DNA of 64,000 nucleotides from NCBI GenBank assembly GCA_031281345.1, contig JAITFN010000067.1, forward strand, positions 16,375 through 80,374, read 5' to 3'. Positions 49,997-59,211 of this stretch are shown here, piece by piece. Numbering within the stretch: the stretch's first letter is position 1; the number at the start of each line of letters is the position of its first letter. The position numbers and the translations under genes are program-made. The notes below the pieces were generated by a model. That model made no database searches, was not told the DNA's origin, and was given only the letters and a program-made list of their open reading frames with translations. The stretch is from Candidatus Fibrimonadaceae bacterium. Its GTDB lineage: Bacteria > Fibrobacterota > Fibrobacteria > Fibrobacterales > Fibrobacteraceae.

Positions 49997-50695
49997 CTAT
50001 GAAAAGGTAGTCAAAAATTTCCAACTTGGCGAACACACAATTGTATGCCACTTTGTTGAACGTGAATAATCCCTTTTCAAATATTCAATATGGTTTTGAT
50101 TTAATTTTTTGCAGAACAATTTTATAGTTTCTTGCTCACCAAATCTTTCTGAATCGTGTACAAAAATGCAAAAATCTTTAGCTAACTTTTGTGGAACAAA
50201 GTTTAAAATCTGCGACCTTGAATAACGTTTTTGCCCAGGTGGACCATCCACTATCATAAGCTCAATATCTTCACTGTCAATCTGTTCGGCTTGTTTGTAA
50301 GATATAGTTTTTACGCCATTTATTTTAATTGTATCTAAATCCATTTGACGTATATTGAAATTTATCTGTGAAGCCGATGCGGTGATATAAGTAATCCAGT
50401 CTTTATCGTGTTCTATTGTTAAAGCATTCGCTTTATGATACTCTGCATATTGATGAACCATTTTTGAACTTTGCCCAAGACCAAATTCTAAAATATTTTT
50501 TGGCTTTACATCATTCAAAATACGGAACAAATTATGCAAGGCAAGCGAATCCATAGCCCAGCCCAAATCACCCAAAGCAAAGCTTTTGTATTTAAGCCAT
50601 AAGCTATCTTGAATAGATTGAGAAAACATTATACTATTATAGACGGCGGTTATTCCTAAATGTTTCTGAACTAAATACTTGATTTCTTTAAACAT
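49997..50695 (-). CDS. Class I SAM-dependent methyltransferase-like protein
   Basis: 232 residues. ILEFGLGQSSKMVHQYA matches the SAM-binding glycine loop, followed by EHDKDW and a later LMIVDGPPG. Such proteins are found in many glycan clusters; the methyl acceptor is not known. A TATATT box (50702-50707) ends exactly six bases before the ATG, so it probably has its own leaderless transcript, followed by the flippase. Confidence 0.7.
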   Translation of the reverse strand: MFKEIKYLVQKHLGITAVYNSIMFSQSIQDSLWLKYKSFALGDLGWAMDSLALHNLFRILNDVKPKNILEFGLGQSSKMVHQYAEYHKANALTIEHDKDWITYITASASQINFNIRQMDLDTIKINGVKTISYKQAEQIDSEDIELMIVDGPPGQKRYSRSQILNFVPQKLAKDFCIFVHDSERFGEQETIKLFCKKLNQNHIEYLKRDYSRSTKWHTIVCSPSWKFLTTFS

Positions 50696-50715
50696 TGTTA
50701 AAATATAGTAATTTT

Positions 50716-51612
50716 TTACAAAAAGCGTTTTAAGTAATAATTGAAAAGCCTAAAGTAATGAAAAAATCTATAGTCACTTCCAGAAATTACCAAATGAGGA
50801 CTTGGAAATCCGTGCTTGGGTTCTTTTATCTCCAATAGATAATCTTCTGTTAAAACTCCTGTTTCTTTTAAAGACAAGAGAATCTGTTTTTTAAAATTCC
50901 CGTATTCAAAACCAACGGTGGCAAAATAATGCAAAATTTTTGCATTAGCAAAATAATTCATGCCATATTGTATTTGGCAATTCCAAATCCCGCTCAGTTC
51001 TGAAATGGGAAATTTGAGTTCCATATTTGCAAAAGCCAAAGATATTTGATCTTGATAAATATTGTTCCCCACTTTATATAAGTTCCAAAGTTCATTCCAT
51101 TTGTTAAAAAAATCTACATTTTCACTGCATTCTTTTACAAACAAAATTCCGCTATTAAAATAAAATTTCTCAATGGGTAATTTATGTTTATTTACTTTTT
51201 TTAATATATCGCATGTCCTTTTATATACTGCGCTATTCACAAATTCTATATGAGTATCTGCTACTGCTGCCAAATTATGTTCACATTTAAATATACTCGT
51301 TAAATCTTCGCAAATGATTGTATCACAATCTATAAACAAAAAATCTCCGCGAACCAAATTTCTCATGCGTGTTTTTAACTGCCTGCTTTTTTCCATTTGT
51401 GAGATGGTTTCTTCAAACTCAATAACGGTAGTTTCATTTACTAATTCTTTTAATTTAAATTTTCTTTCGTCAAGATTTTTATCGGTTTTGTTGTCCACAA
51501 GGAGTGACACAAAAGCATCTTTATTGTGCATACGAAGACTAGTTATGCTTACAAAGGCTTGTTCGGCATACGTATCGTTATTTGTAGATACTAAAACGTA
51601 AAGAAATTTCAT
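50716..51612 (-). CDS. Glycosyltransferase family 8-like protein
   Basis: 298 residues of the GT-A fold. FLFIDCDTI holds the DxD metal motif (about 94-99), AAVADTH and the FNSGILFVK segment follow, all typical of GT8 retaining transferases. Adds a sugar from a nucleotide donor. Overlaps the AlkP-type gene by 4 nt. Confidence 0.85.
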   Translation of the reverse strand: MKFLYVLVSTNNDTYAEQAFVSITSLRMHNKDAFVSLLVDNKTDKNLDERKFKLKELVNETTVIEFEETISQMEKSRQLKTRMRNLVRGDFLFIDCDTIICEDLTSIFKCEHNLAAVADTHIEFVNSAVYKRTCDILKKVNKHKLPIEKFYFNSGILFVKECSENVDFFNKWNELWNLYKVGNNIYQDQISLAFANMELKFPISELSGIWNCQIQYGMNYFANAKILHYFATVGFEYGNFKKQILLSLKETGVLTEDYLLEIKEPKHGFPSPHLVISGSDYRFFHYFRLFNYYLKRFL

Positions 51613-53522
51613 TTTTCCTCCCTAGGTTGCATTTTGTCGTCTCTGAGGAGCGAACGTAAAATTTTGCTTGCGCCAATTGAGTGCTTTCTCCAAGCTAGAG
51701 ATAAACTATCAGTAGCTGGCAAAAAACTGTTTTTCCCAATAAAAACTTCACTGCTTTCAAGCCCGCCCGTTAAAACAAAATCTCTGAAGCCCAAAAAATA
51801 TGCATTCACAGAATAGAATAGAGCTGGTTGTTCTGCTGGTCGCTCCTCTGTTAGCAAATCATAACCCCAAAAATGATTTTCACTTCTAACTTGTGCCAAA
51901 TCCAAAATAGTAGGTCCAATATCCAACTGCGAAGCAACATCAGAGCGAATTTCCAAACCTTTGAAAAGATTTGTGTCGGGTGAAAATATGCCTAAGAAAA
52001 TTCGTGCAGCAGAAACACCAAGTGGCTGCGGGTATGCGTAATCAACGGAATCTACAGGAGTATCGTGGTCGCCTAAAACTATTACCACTGTGCGTTCAAA
52101 ATCGGGGCGGCGGACGAGGTACTCAAGCAAACGCCCAAATTGGTTATCTGTGTATCGCAGAGCGTTTCTGTATCTTGCCATTGCATTATCTGGTTTTGGC
52201 GCGAAATTTTCTGGGTAGCTGTAGAATGGAATGTGAGTTGCGGCTGTGTTGCATACCAAAAGATATGGTTTGTCTGTGGGCAAATTTTGGAGCATGCTAA
52301 TAGTTAAATCCATTCCCAAACTGTCCGTAGTTCCTTCAATTTCTATGTCGCCAATGGTTTGCCAATTATTGAAAAATCTTTTCACAAAGGGCAGAGTATG
52401 GTCAAAAACAGGGTTGGAAATCGTAGTGTACGCTTTAATATAATTAGTCAATAATTCGGGGAAGCCTGTGAATTTATTTGATGCGTAAAAACTTGGCACA
52501 TCTCGGTTTGGGTGCGAAGGAAAACCTAAATAGGTTGCCGTTGTTCCTCTAACGGTGGGATAACCGCCGCTGAATGCATTTGTGAACCAAAGCCCGCCGA
52601 TTTTTGTGAGTTTCCATAAACTAGGTGCAAGGGTTGTATCGCCAGAAAGCATTTGGTTGAGAATTCTGCCTTTATACGATTCGCCAAAAACTAGGATTAT
52701 ATTATATGGAATTTTTGCTTTGTATTCAATTGTTGAAGCGGCACGAAATGCAGGAAATTCTATGTTTGGGCGGTGCTCAGAAAATTCGGAGGGGAGAAAT
52801 ACGTATAAGTCATTGATATTTTCTTCTGTAATTTTATAGTCATCTCTGAATCGCTCAAAAATTTCTAAAACGCCTATATGTAAAATTGGCGAAGTTAAAG
52901 TGTGTTTGCCGAGATTGAAACGTATATCAACAGGAACATTTATTATTGGAATTATTTTGGTTCCCTTTACTCCGGTTAAAAATAAAACGAGCGGAATTGC
53001 AGAGAGAACAATCCCAGAAATCGCGAGTGAAAGTGGAGTTCTAATGCTTAAAGATTTTGCACGGTGAAATTTTGGAAGGAAAATAGCCGCTGTAATACCA
53101 CCTACAAGCCCCAAAAGCAATAGTGCTAACCACAACAGAGTTCCATTTGCATCTCCTTCTAGCATAGCAACTGTTGTGCTGTCAAAGATGTTTGATGAGT
53201 GAAAATATGTTCGCAAAAATGAATATGAAAGCCGTTGGTGGCTAAAACGCAGAACCTCGTAATCAACAGCAGCAATTGCAAAATAAAAACCAAAGAAAAC
53301 GGCAAGCAGCCTAGTGGGAAGCAGAGAGCTTTGCCGCCGCCATTGCCAAAATGCAAAAAGAGAAGATATAAACAGAATTGCCCTATAAGCCATGCATAGT
53401 TGCCAAAGTTCTTTCTCTTTAAAATGCTCTCGCATTGGAAGCCCGAGAGCATCGGGCAATGCCCAAAAAAGTGCTAGCATTGCAGTTTGCAAAAGTATAG
53501 CTGCAATTATTATTTTTTTCAT
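51609..53522 (-). CDS. AlkP-superfamily phosphotransferase (sulfatase-type, EptA/LtaS-like)
   Basis: 637 residues: about five N-terminal membrane helices (1-200), then an extracytoplasmic alkaline-phosphatase-type domain with LVFGESYKG, a Thr-rich nucleophile segment (YPTVRGTTATY), TAATHIPF and VLGDHDTPVD. In the phosphoethanolamine or glycerophosphate transferase group, such enzymes add a head group to lipid A or glycans. No second-domain fusion, unlike the gene at 45114. Overlaps both neighbours by 4 nt. Confidence 0.82.
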   Translation of the reverse strand: MKKIIIAAILLQTAMLALFWALPDALGLPMREHFKEKELWQLCMAYRAILFISSLFAFWQWRRQSSLLPTRLLAVFFGFYFAIAAVDYEVLRFSHQRLSYSFLRTYFHSSNIFDSTTVAMLEGDANGTLLWLALLLLGLVGGITAAIFLPKFHRAKSLSIRTPLSLAISGIVLSAIPLVLFLTGVKGTKIIPIINVPVDIRFNLGKHTLTSPILHIGVLEIFERFRDDYKITEENINDLYVFLPSEFSEHRPNIEFPAFRAASTIEYKAKIPYNIILVFGESYKGRILNQMLSGDTTLAPSLWKLTKIGGLWFTNAFSGGYPTVRGTTATYLGFPSHPNRDVPSFYASNKFTGFPELLTNYIKAYTTISNPVFDHTLPFVKRFFNNWQTIGDIEIEGTTDSLGMDLTISMLQNLPTDKPYLLVCNTAATHIPFYSYPENFAPKPDNAMARYRNALRYTDNQFGRLLEYLVRRPDFERTVVIVLGDHDTPVDSVDYAYPQPLGVSAARIFLGIFSPDTNLFKGLEIRSDVASQLDIGPTILDLAQVRSENHFWGYDLLTEERPAEQPALFYSVNAYFLGFRDFVLTGGLESSEVFIGKNSFLPATDSLSLAWRKHSIGASKILRSLLRDDKMQPREEK

Positions 53523-54469
53523 ATTTTTAATGTAGAAATATCAATCGCCAATTTAGCAAAAGCAGATGTGGGATGTTTCTCAATCCATTTCAAGTTCAGT
53601 TGCTCCCCCGAATATTTTTTTTCAATGCTGTTATACCAATGTATAACTCGCGTTTGCGGCAATAAAATTTTATTTAAACGTTTTGCCGAATTTTTGCAAA
53701 ATATGTGATGGATAACATTAGGGCTCACTGGATAAAAATATGCTGGCGGCAATACTTTCATATCTTCTGAAGATTTATTTTCGGTGATTTGCTGCAAAAG
53801 GCGAGGACCTAAGCGAAAATGCCTTAATCGTTCCTCTTCGTCCATTTCATTTATTGCCGCAAAAGCCTGTTCTATCAGTTTGTTTTTTGCCTCGGAAGCA
53901 AGCACTGCATTGCTCACCGCCAAATTAAAAAATCTCTCCGCTAATCTAAAAACTCGTTCTCCGTGCGGAACATTCATACACAAAAAACTCCAAGCATAGC
54001 GAAATCCAGCTATTAAAAAAAGAAACGGATTTGAAGATTTAACCTGTGGATAATCGAGCAGTTTTTGAGGAAATGCCAGCGATTCCTGTCCGCAAAAACC
54101 TTTGTATTGCAGCAAATCGTTCCAAGGTTTAATTGTTATTGTGTCGGTATCTAAATAAACTCCGCCTTCTTTGTAGAGCAATGCCAAACGGAGCAAGTCT
54201 GCTTTTAATGCATAGTTTTCAAGAATTTTGTATGTATTGCCACAAATACCATTATCTCCCAAATCGGAAAATATGCTATCTTCATCTATTTGCTTAAACA
54301 AAATTCCTTTATTTTTTATAAGGTCAAAACCTTCGCCGTGGATTTCGTTTTTTATATATAAAACAGTTTCTTCAGCATTTTGAATTTGTTTGGCAGAGAG
54401 TATTGCAATACCCGTTGACCACGGTAGATAATCGCCAAGATGAATAAAAAAAACTCTATTTGGAATCAT
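53519..54469 (-). CDS. Glycosyltransferase family 32-like protein, copy 1
   Basis: 316 residues. KADLLRLALLYKEGGVYLDTDT carries the family's DxD motif; NRVFFIHLGDYLPW starts the fold. GT32 proteins add mannose, galactose or similar sugars in capsule or O-antigen synthesis. Clearly a tandem paralogue of the gene at 54456, with which it overlaps by 14 nt. Confidence 0.85.
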   Translation of the reverse strand: MIPNRVFFIHLGDYLPWSTGIAILSAKQIQNAEETVLYIKNEIHGEGFDLIKNKGILFKQIDEDSIFSDLGDNGICGNTYKILENYALKADLLRLALLYKEGGVYLDTDTITIKPWNDLLQYKGFCGQESLAFPQKLLDYPQVKSSNPFLFLIAGFRYAWSFLCMNVPHGERVFRLAERFFNLAVSNAVLASEAKNKLIEQAFAAINEMDEEERLRHFRLGPRLLQQITENKSSEDMKVLPPAYFYPVSPNVIHHIFCKNSAKRLNKILLPQTRVIHWYNSIEKKYSGEQLNLKWIEKHPTSAFAKLAIDISTLKI

Positions 54470-55400
54470 TTTTAGTTCCTATTATATTTTGTGCCAACTT
54501 AGCAAAAGCAGATGTTGGATATTCTTCAATCCAGGCTTTGTTTAATTGCCTATGCAAATACTTTTTTTCAACGCTGTTATACCAGTGTATAATTCTTGTT
54601 TGCGGCAATAAAATTCTATCTAAGTGCTTAGCGGAATTTTTACGAAAATACTGCAAGCTGATATCTGGCCCAAGGGGGTAAAAATATGCAGAGATAAGCG
54701 TTTCCATATTTTCTGATGATTTGTTTTTTGTTGACTTTTGCACAATATGCGGGCCTATGCAAGCCGGCACGGAAAAATCTTTTTCTTTTAATTCGCTGAT
54801 TTTTGCAAAAAAATCTTCTATGATCTCATTTTTAGCTTCTGAGCCTAAAATAGCACCATTTGCGCAGTGCCTGAAAAATCCCTCTGTTAATCTGAAAATT
54901 TGCCATCCTCGCGGAAGATAGGCGCATAAAAGCCTCCATAAATAAAGGATTCCAGCAAGCAAATAACGAAAAGGATTTGAGGAAGTATATAAATCACCAG
55001 GAAAAGCCACCGCTTCTAGTCCGCAAAAGCCTTTATATTTCAATAAATCGTCCCAAGGTTTTACTGCTATTATATCGGTATCCAAATAAACCCCGCCATA
55101 TTTATATACCAAAGCGAACCTGAGCAAGTCCGATTTTAAAGCTGGTTTTTCAAATTTCTGAAACAACTGCCACATTAAACCCTTATCGTTTAAATCGGAA
55201 AATAGGGAATCATCTATTTTTTTCAATGCAAGGTTAGGAATATCTTTTATGAGGTCATAGCCGTCTCCGCTAATTTCGCTGTCTATATATAAAAGTATTT
55301 CTTCGGGATTTTGAATATGCTTCGCAGAAAGTATTGCAAGGCCCACTGCCCAAGGCAGTTTATTGCCAAACCATATAAAAAAAACCCTATTTGGAATCAT
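54456..55400 (-). CDS. Glycosyltransferase family 32-like protein, copy 2
   Basis: 314 residues, same fold and motifs as the next gene (KSDLLRFALVYKYGGVYLDTD). First gene of the minus-strand glycan operon. A TATATT box (55408-55413) ends seven bases before the ATG with no ribosome-binding site. Divergent from the epimerase gene, with both promoters inside 33 bp. Confidence 0.87.
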   Translation of the reverse strand: MIPNRVFFIWFGNKLPWAVGLAILSAKHIQNPEEILLYIDSEISGDGYDLIKDIPNLALKKIDDSLFSDLNDKGLMWQLFQKFEKPALKSDLLRFALVYKYGGVYLDTDIIAVKPWDDLLKYKGFCGLEAVAFPGDLYTSSNPFRYLLAGILYLWRLLCAYLPRGWQIFRLTEGFFRHCANGAILGSEAKNEIIEDFFAKISELKEKDFSVPACIGPHIVQKSTKNKSSENMETLISAYFYPLGPDISLQYFRKNSAKHLDRILLPQTRIIHWYNSVEKKYLHRQLNKAWIEEYPTSAFAKLAQNIIGTKNDSK

Positions 55401-55407
55401 AGTTTGT

Positions 55408-55426
55408 AATATAGATTTTTTATATT
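55408..55426. promoter_or_regulatory. Divergent promoter pair for the GT32 operon and the epimerase gene
   Basis: TATATT on the minus strand (55408-55413) and TATATT on the plus strand (55421-55426), each ending seven bases before its ATG (55400 and 55434). The two -35 regions must lie within the opposite gene or overlap, so the two transcripts probably compete or are co-regulated. Confidence 0.5.
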
Positions 55427-55433
55427 ATTCACA

Positions 55434-56393
55434 ATGAATATTCTTGTAACCGGCATAGCCGGATTTATTGGCAATGCGGTGGCCGCCAAATTATTGGAGA
55501 GGGGTGATAAAGTTATAGGCTTGGATAATATGAATAGTTATTATTCCGTGGAGTTGAAAGAGGCTAGATTGAGGCGTATTTGTCTGAACCCCGATTCTCC
55601 CGATTCAAGGATTTACAGGATAGACATTTGCGATAAACAAAAATTGACAGAAATTTTTCAAAGTGACAAAATAGATGCTGTTGTGCATTTGGCGGCACAG
55701 GCTGGGGTTCGTTATTCTTTGGAAAATCCACAGGCTTATATAGATAGCAATATAACAGGAACTTTGAATATTTTTGAGTGTTGCAAGGATTTTGGCGTGA
55801 AACGCATTGTATTTGCAAGCAGCAGTTCTGTTTACGGAGATAATGCAAAAATTCCTTTTAGCACAGAAGATAGAACAGATAGTCCTGTTAGTTTATATGC
55901 TGCTACAAAAAAATCTTGCGAATTGATGGCGCATACATACTCGCATTTATTTGGTTTAAATATAATAGGGCTGCGTTATTTCACCGTCTATGGTCCTTGG
56001 GGCAGGCCAGACATGGCACCTATGCTATTTGCAAAAAATATCTTGGAAGGCAAACCGATAAAAGTTTTCAACAACGGAAATATGAAAAGAGATTTTACAT
56101 ACATAGACGATATTGTGAATGGGACTATTGCGGTGCTGGATAATTGCAATGACGGGATTTTTAATATTGGGCGAGGGGAGCCTGTTGATTTGATGCGGTT
56201 TATTGAGATTTTGGAACAAGAGCTTGGGAAAAAAGCGATTAAGGAATTCTTGCCCATGCAAGCTGGGGATGTGCCTATTACTTGGGCAGATACTTCTGCG
56301 CTGGAAAAAGCCACGGGATACCATCCTAAAATATCTTTGGAAACGGGCATTAAAAATTTTGCTAAGTGGTATTTGGAATTTTCACACAATTGA
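55434..56393 (+). CDS. UDP-glucuronate 4-epimerase-like enzyme
   Basis: 319 residues, extended SDR. GIAGFIGNAVA binds NAD; LDNMNSYYSVELKEARL matches the loop after strand 2 in UDP-glucuronate epimerases; SSSSVYG and YAATKKS hold the catalytic Ser and Tyr-Lys pair. Would make UDP-galacturonate for the glycan cluster. UDP-GlcNAc or UDP-Glc epimerase is a weaker option. Overlaps the convergent EAL-HDOD gene by 12 nt. Confidence 0.85.
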   Translation: MNILVTGIAGFIGNAVAAKLLERGDKVIGLDNMNSYYSVELKEARLRRICLNPDSPDSRIYRIDICDKQKLTEIFQSDKIDAVVHLAAQAGVRYSLENPQAYIDSNITGTLNIFECCKDFGVKRIVFASSSSVYGDNAKIPFSTEDRTDSPVSLYAATKKSCELMAHTYSHLFGLNIIGLRYFTVYGPWGRPDMAPMLFAKNILEGKPIKVFNNGNMKRDFTYIDDIVNGTIAVLDNCNDGIFNIGRGEPVDLMRFIEILEQELGKKAIKEFLPMQAGDVPITWADTSALEKATGYHPKISLETGIKNFAKWYLEFSHN

Positions 56394-57602
56394 CAAAGAA
56401 CTTGTATAAGCTGCCATAAGGCATTCGTTTACATCTTTTTGTGTGAGGTTCAAAGTGTTTAAGGCTTCGGTTGCGTTTTCCATATCGCCTTTCTCAATAA
56501 TGGTAATTATATTGAGCAATAACCCCATAACTCCTTCTCCGTTTAGCAATGCCTTTGATATTTCTGGGTCAAGTGAAATTTGCTCAAGTATGTTTTCAAA
56601 AGATGTTTCGTAAAGAGCATCTAAATGGCTTATTAAACCCATTAAATATGCTTTTTCCGCCCTATCGGCTGACCATCTCAATTTTTTTGCTATGTCCCCA
56701 AAAAAGCTCGCACGCATCATTGCATTTATCAAAAGCGGAGAACGTTCAAGGCTCACCTCTTTATTGTTATCGTAAGCTAAAACTAAAAGCCAGCGTTTTA
56801 GCTTGGAAATTCCAAGCATAGTTAAGGCGTGCTTAATGCTTGTTATTTCAGTGCGCATTCCAAAATGTGCGGAGTTCAGATATTTTAGCAAATTTACTGT
56901 TAAATCTGGATATTTTTTGAATTCTTGTTCCAAAACTCCTAAATCTTGGTCTAAATAATTGCCAGATATGCGATTGAGAACGTGCAAAGCTCCCATCGTA
57001 TCTATCTTCATTTTTATTGTGGTTTTTGCTTCTGATTTTGCAAAAAAAAAGCCCTGATGAAGATCTGAACCCACTTTATTGCTATGCTTAAAATCAGACA
57101 TTGTTTCTAAGCCTTCTGATATAACCTGAATTTTATATTTATGAAAAATATCCACTAGCTTAGAATAAATTTCAGATTCTTTTAATTTTTGATATTCAAG
57201 TTTGCAAAAGCTAAGGCAAGGGATAATAGGTGAAATGAGTGCGGAGTTTTCTTTGTTGAGGTCAAAATCGTCTAGTGCAATTTTAAAACCTTTTTCGTGC
57301 AATTCTTTAACGGCTGTTACAGCTTTTTTGTCCACCAACACTGTTGGCAAAATTTCCATAACAAACATTTCTGGGTTTAATTTCTCCGAATATTCGCTAA
57401 TCAAAAAATCGTAATCACATTTAAAAAATGCGAAGGACTTTCCTTTCATTTTTTCTATTCCGGGGTTATTTATTATATTGTCTATAAGGTATTTAGTGTT
57501 CATATTGTATTCCAAATTGCCTTTAAATAAAAATTCGTAGGCAAATAATTCTTTCTTATTGTTAATTATAGGCTGCCTTGTTATACAAATTTCGCTGCTC
57601 AT
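56382..57602 (-). CDS. EAL-HDOD signalling protein (YuxH-like)
   Basis: 406 residues: an EAL-like domain (about 1-195) then an HDOD domain (about 200-390). The EAL signature reads EFL and several c-di-GMP hydrolysis residues are changed (KLEYQKL instead of K-x-D), so it is probably a sensor or scaffold with no phosphodiesterase activity. HDOD (LLKYLNSAHFGMRTEI) is a non-catalytic HD-GYP relative. Overlaps cimA by 4 nt. Confidence 0.85.
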   Translation of the reverse strand: MSSEICITRQPIINNKKELFAYEFLFKGNLEYNMNTKYLIDNIINNPGIEKMKGKSFAFFKCDYDFLISEYSEKLNPEMFVMEILPTVLVDKKAVTAVKELHEKGFKIALDDFDLNKENSALISPIIPCLSFCKLEYQKLKESEIYSKLVDIFHKYKIQVISEGLETMSDFKHSNKVGSDLHQGFFFAKSEAKTTIKMKIDTMGALHVLNRISGNYLDQDLGVLEQEFKKYPDLTVNLLKYLNSAHFGMRTEITSIKHALTMLGISKLKRWLLVLAYDNNKEVSLERSPLLINAMMRASFFGDIAKKLRWSADRAEKAYLMGLISHLDALYETSFENILEQISLDPEISKALLNGEGVMGLLLNIITIIEKGDMENATEALNTLNLTQKDVNECLMAAYTSSLSIV

Positions 57603-59176
57603 TGACCTGTCCTCATCTCAGTAACTAGAATATAGTAATTAATCCCATCTAGCAAAGCAAGCCAAGATGCTTCAATAATATTGGTGCTGACACCTGCGGT
57701 ATGCCAATTTTCTTTGCCGTCTCCAAATGTTATCCAAGCCCGCACATAGGCATCTGTTCCAACTTTGCTGCCCAAAACACGCACTTTGTAATCGTCTAGC
57801 TTCACAGAGGCAATGCCTGGAAAATGCTCAATTAAAGCTTTGCGGAGTGCCATATCCAAGGCATTTACGGGACCATCGCCTTCGCTCACTTCGTGTATTA
57901 TTTTATCGCCTATTTGTAGCTTAACAGAGGCTTCGGAAACGTGAAGTCCGTCTTCGCCCATATCTTCTATTACACGGTAGCCAAGCTGTTTGAATTTGTC
58001 TTTGAAAAGACCAAGTTGGCGGCGAGCTAGCATTTCAAAGCTTGCTCCAGCGGTATCAAATGCAAAACCTTGATTTTCCTTATTTTTTACAATCTCCAAG
58101 AGTTCTGCTACAATCGGTGATTTTTTATCTATGTTGGGCAAAATTTTAGAGAGTTTTTCGACAATCAGCGCACCTCCGGCTTGGTCACTGGTTATTAGTT
58201 CCCTTGTGTTTCCAACTGCTTCCGGGTTAATATGCTCAAAACTGTGTGAAACTTTGAGTACTCCGTCTATATGCGCTCCGCCCTTGTGGGCAAAGGCTGT
58301 TTCTCCCACAAAAGGGGCACGAATATCGCTTTGCGCATTTGCCACCTCGTCAACGGCAAGGCTAAAATAGCGCAGGCGTGGCAAATTATCTTTGCATTTT
58401 AAATCATAGCCCATTTTAAGGCAAAGGTTGGCGGCAATGGTTATTAAATTCGCGTTTCCGCATCGCTCGCCATAGCCGTTTATAACACCCTGAATGTGAA
58501 CTGCGCCGGCAACGGCGGCACTCAGCGAATTTGCAACCGCAAGGCCTATATCGTTATGGCAGTGTATTCCAATTTTGCAGTTCACATTTTTAAGAACATC
58601 ACTGACAATTTTTTCAATTTCCCAAGGGAAAGAGCCTCCATTTGTATCGCAAAGAACGATGTATTCAGCTTTGGCTTGTTCCGCTCTCTTTATGGTTTTC
58701 AAGGCATATTCTGGGTTAGCCTTGTAGCCATCAAAAAAATGCTCCGCATCGTAGATAACCTGCTCTGAATGCGCTTTCAAAAATTCTATGGAAGAACTTA
58801 TCATATCCAGGTTTTCTTCTAATTCTGTGCGAATAACCTCGCTCACGTGTATATCCCAAGATTTCCCGAATATGGTTTTAACAGGGGCTTCGCTTTTAAC
58901 CAAATCTTGCAATATGGAATCTTGCTCGGCTTTGATTTTAGGTCGCCTTGTGCTGCCAAATGCGGCAATTTTCGAAGTTGAAATATGTTCCTTGCTAATT
59001 ATCTTAAAAAATTTCTCGTCTATGGGGTTGCTTTTGTTTGGCCAGCCCCCTTCAATGTAATCAACGCCAAAATCGTTTAGCAAATGCGCAACTCTAATTT
59101 TGTCGTTAAGGGAAAAATTTATTCCTCTGGCTTGGTTGCCGTCTCGCAATGTGGTGTCGTAGAGAGATAGTGACAT
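57599..59176 (-). CDS. cimA: (R)-citramalate synthase
   Basis: About 525 residues. HMGL-like barrel with YDTTLRDGNQARG at the start, HCHNDIGLAVANS (metal and base), and a C-terminal LeuA dimerisation/feedback domain. Condenses acetyl-CoA with pyruvate to citramalate, feeding 2-oxobutyrate and isoleucine synthesis. Start at 59176 (MSLSLYD), because the earlier in-frame ATG at 59212 overlaps the divergent gene and TATATT (59184-59189) ends seven bases before 59176. Confidence 0.92.
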   Translation of the reverse strand: MSLSLYDTTLRDGNQARGINFSLNDKIRVAHLLNDFGVDYIEGGWPNKSNPIDEKFFKIISKEHISTSKIAAFGSTRRPKIKAEQDSILQDLVKSEAPVKTIFGKSWDIHVSEVIRTELEENLDMISSSIEFLKAHSEQVIYDAEHFFDGYKANPEYALKTIKRAEQAKAEYIVLCDTNGGSFPWEIEKIVSDVLKNVNCKIGIHCHNDIGLAVANSLSAAVAGAVHIQGVINGYGERCGNANLITIAANLCLKMGYDLKCKDNLPRLRYFSLAVDEVANAQSDIRAPFVGETAFAHKGGAHIDGVLKVSHSFEHINPEAVGNTRELITSDQAGGALIVEKLSKILPNIDKKSPIVAELLEIVKNKENQGFAFDTAGASFEMLARRQLGLFKDKFKQLGYRVIEDMGEDGLHVSEASVKLQIGDKIIHEVSEGDGPVNALDMALRKALIEHFPGIASVKLDDYKVRVLGSKVGTDAYVRAWITFGDGKENWHTAGVSTNIIEASWLALLDGINYYILVTEMRTGQ

Positions 59177-59183
59177 TAGGGGT

Positions 59184-59203
59184 AATATAGTATTTTCTAC
59201 ATT
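59184..59203. promoter_or_regulatory. Divergent promoters for cimA and the mlaD-hprK operon
   Basis: Minus: TATATT (59184-59189) with TTGTCA 17 bp upstream as -35, seven bases from the cimA ATG. Plus: TACATT (59198-59203), eight bases from the ATG at 59212. The two overlap, so their use is probably mutually exclusive. Confidence 0.55.
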
Positions 59204-59211
59204 AAGTGACA

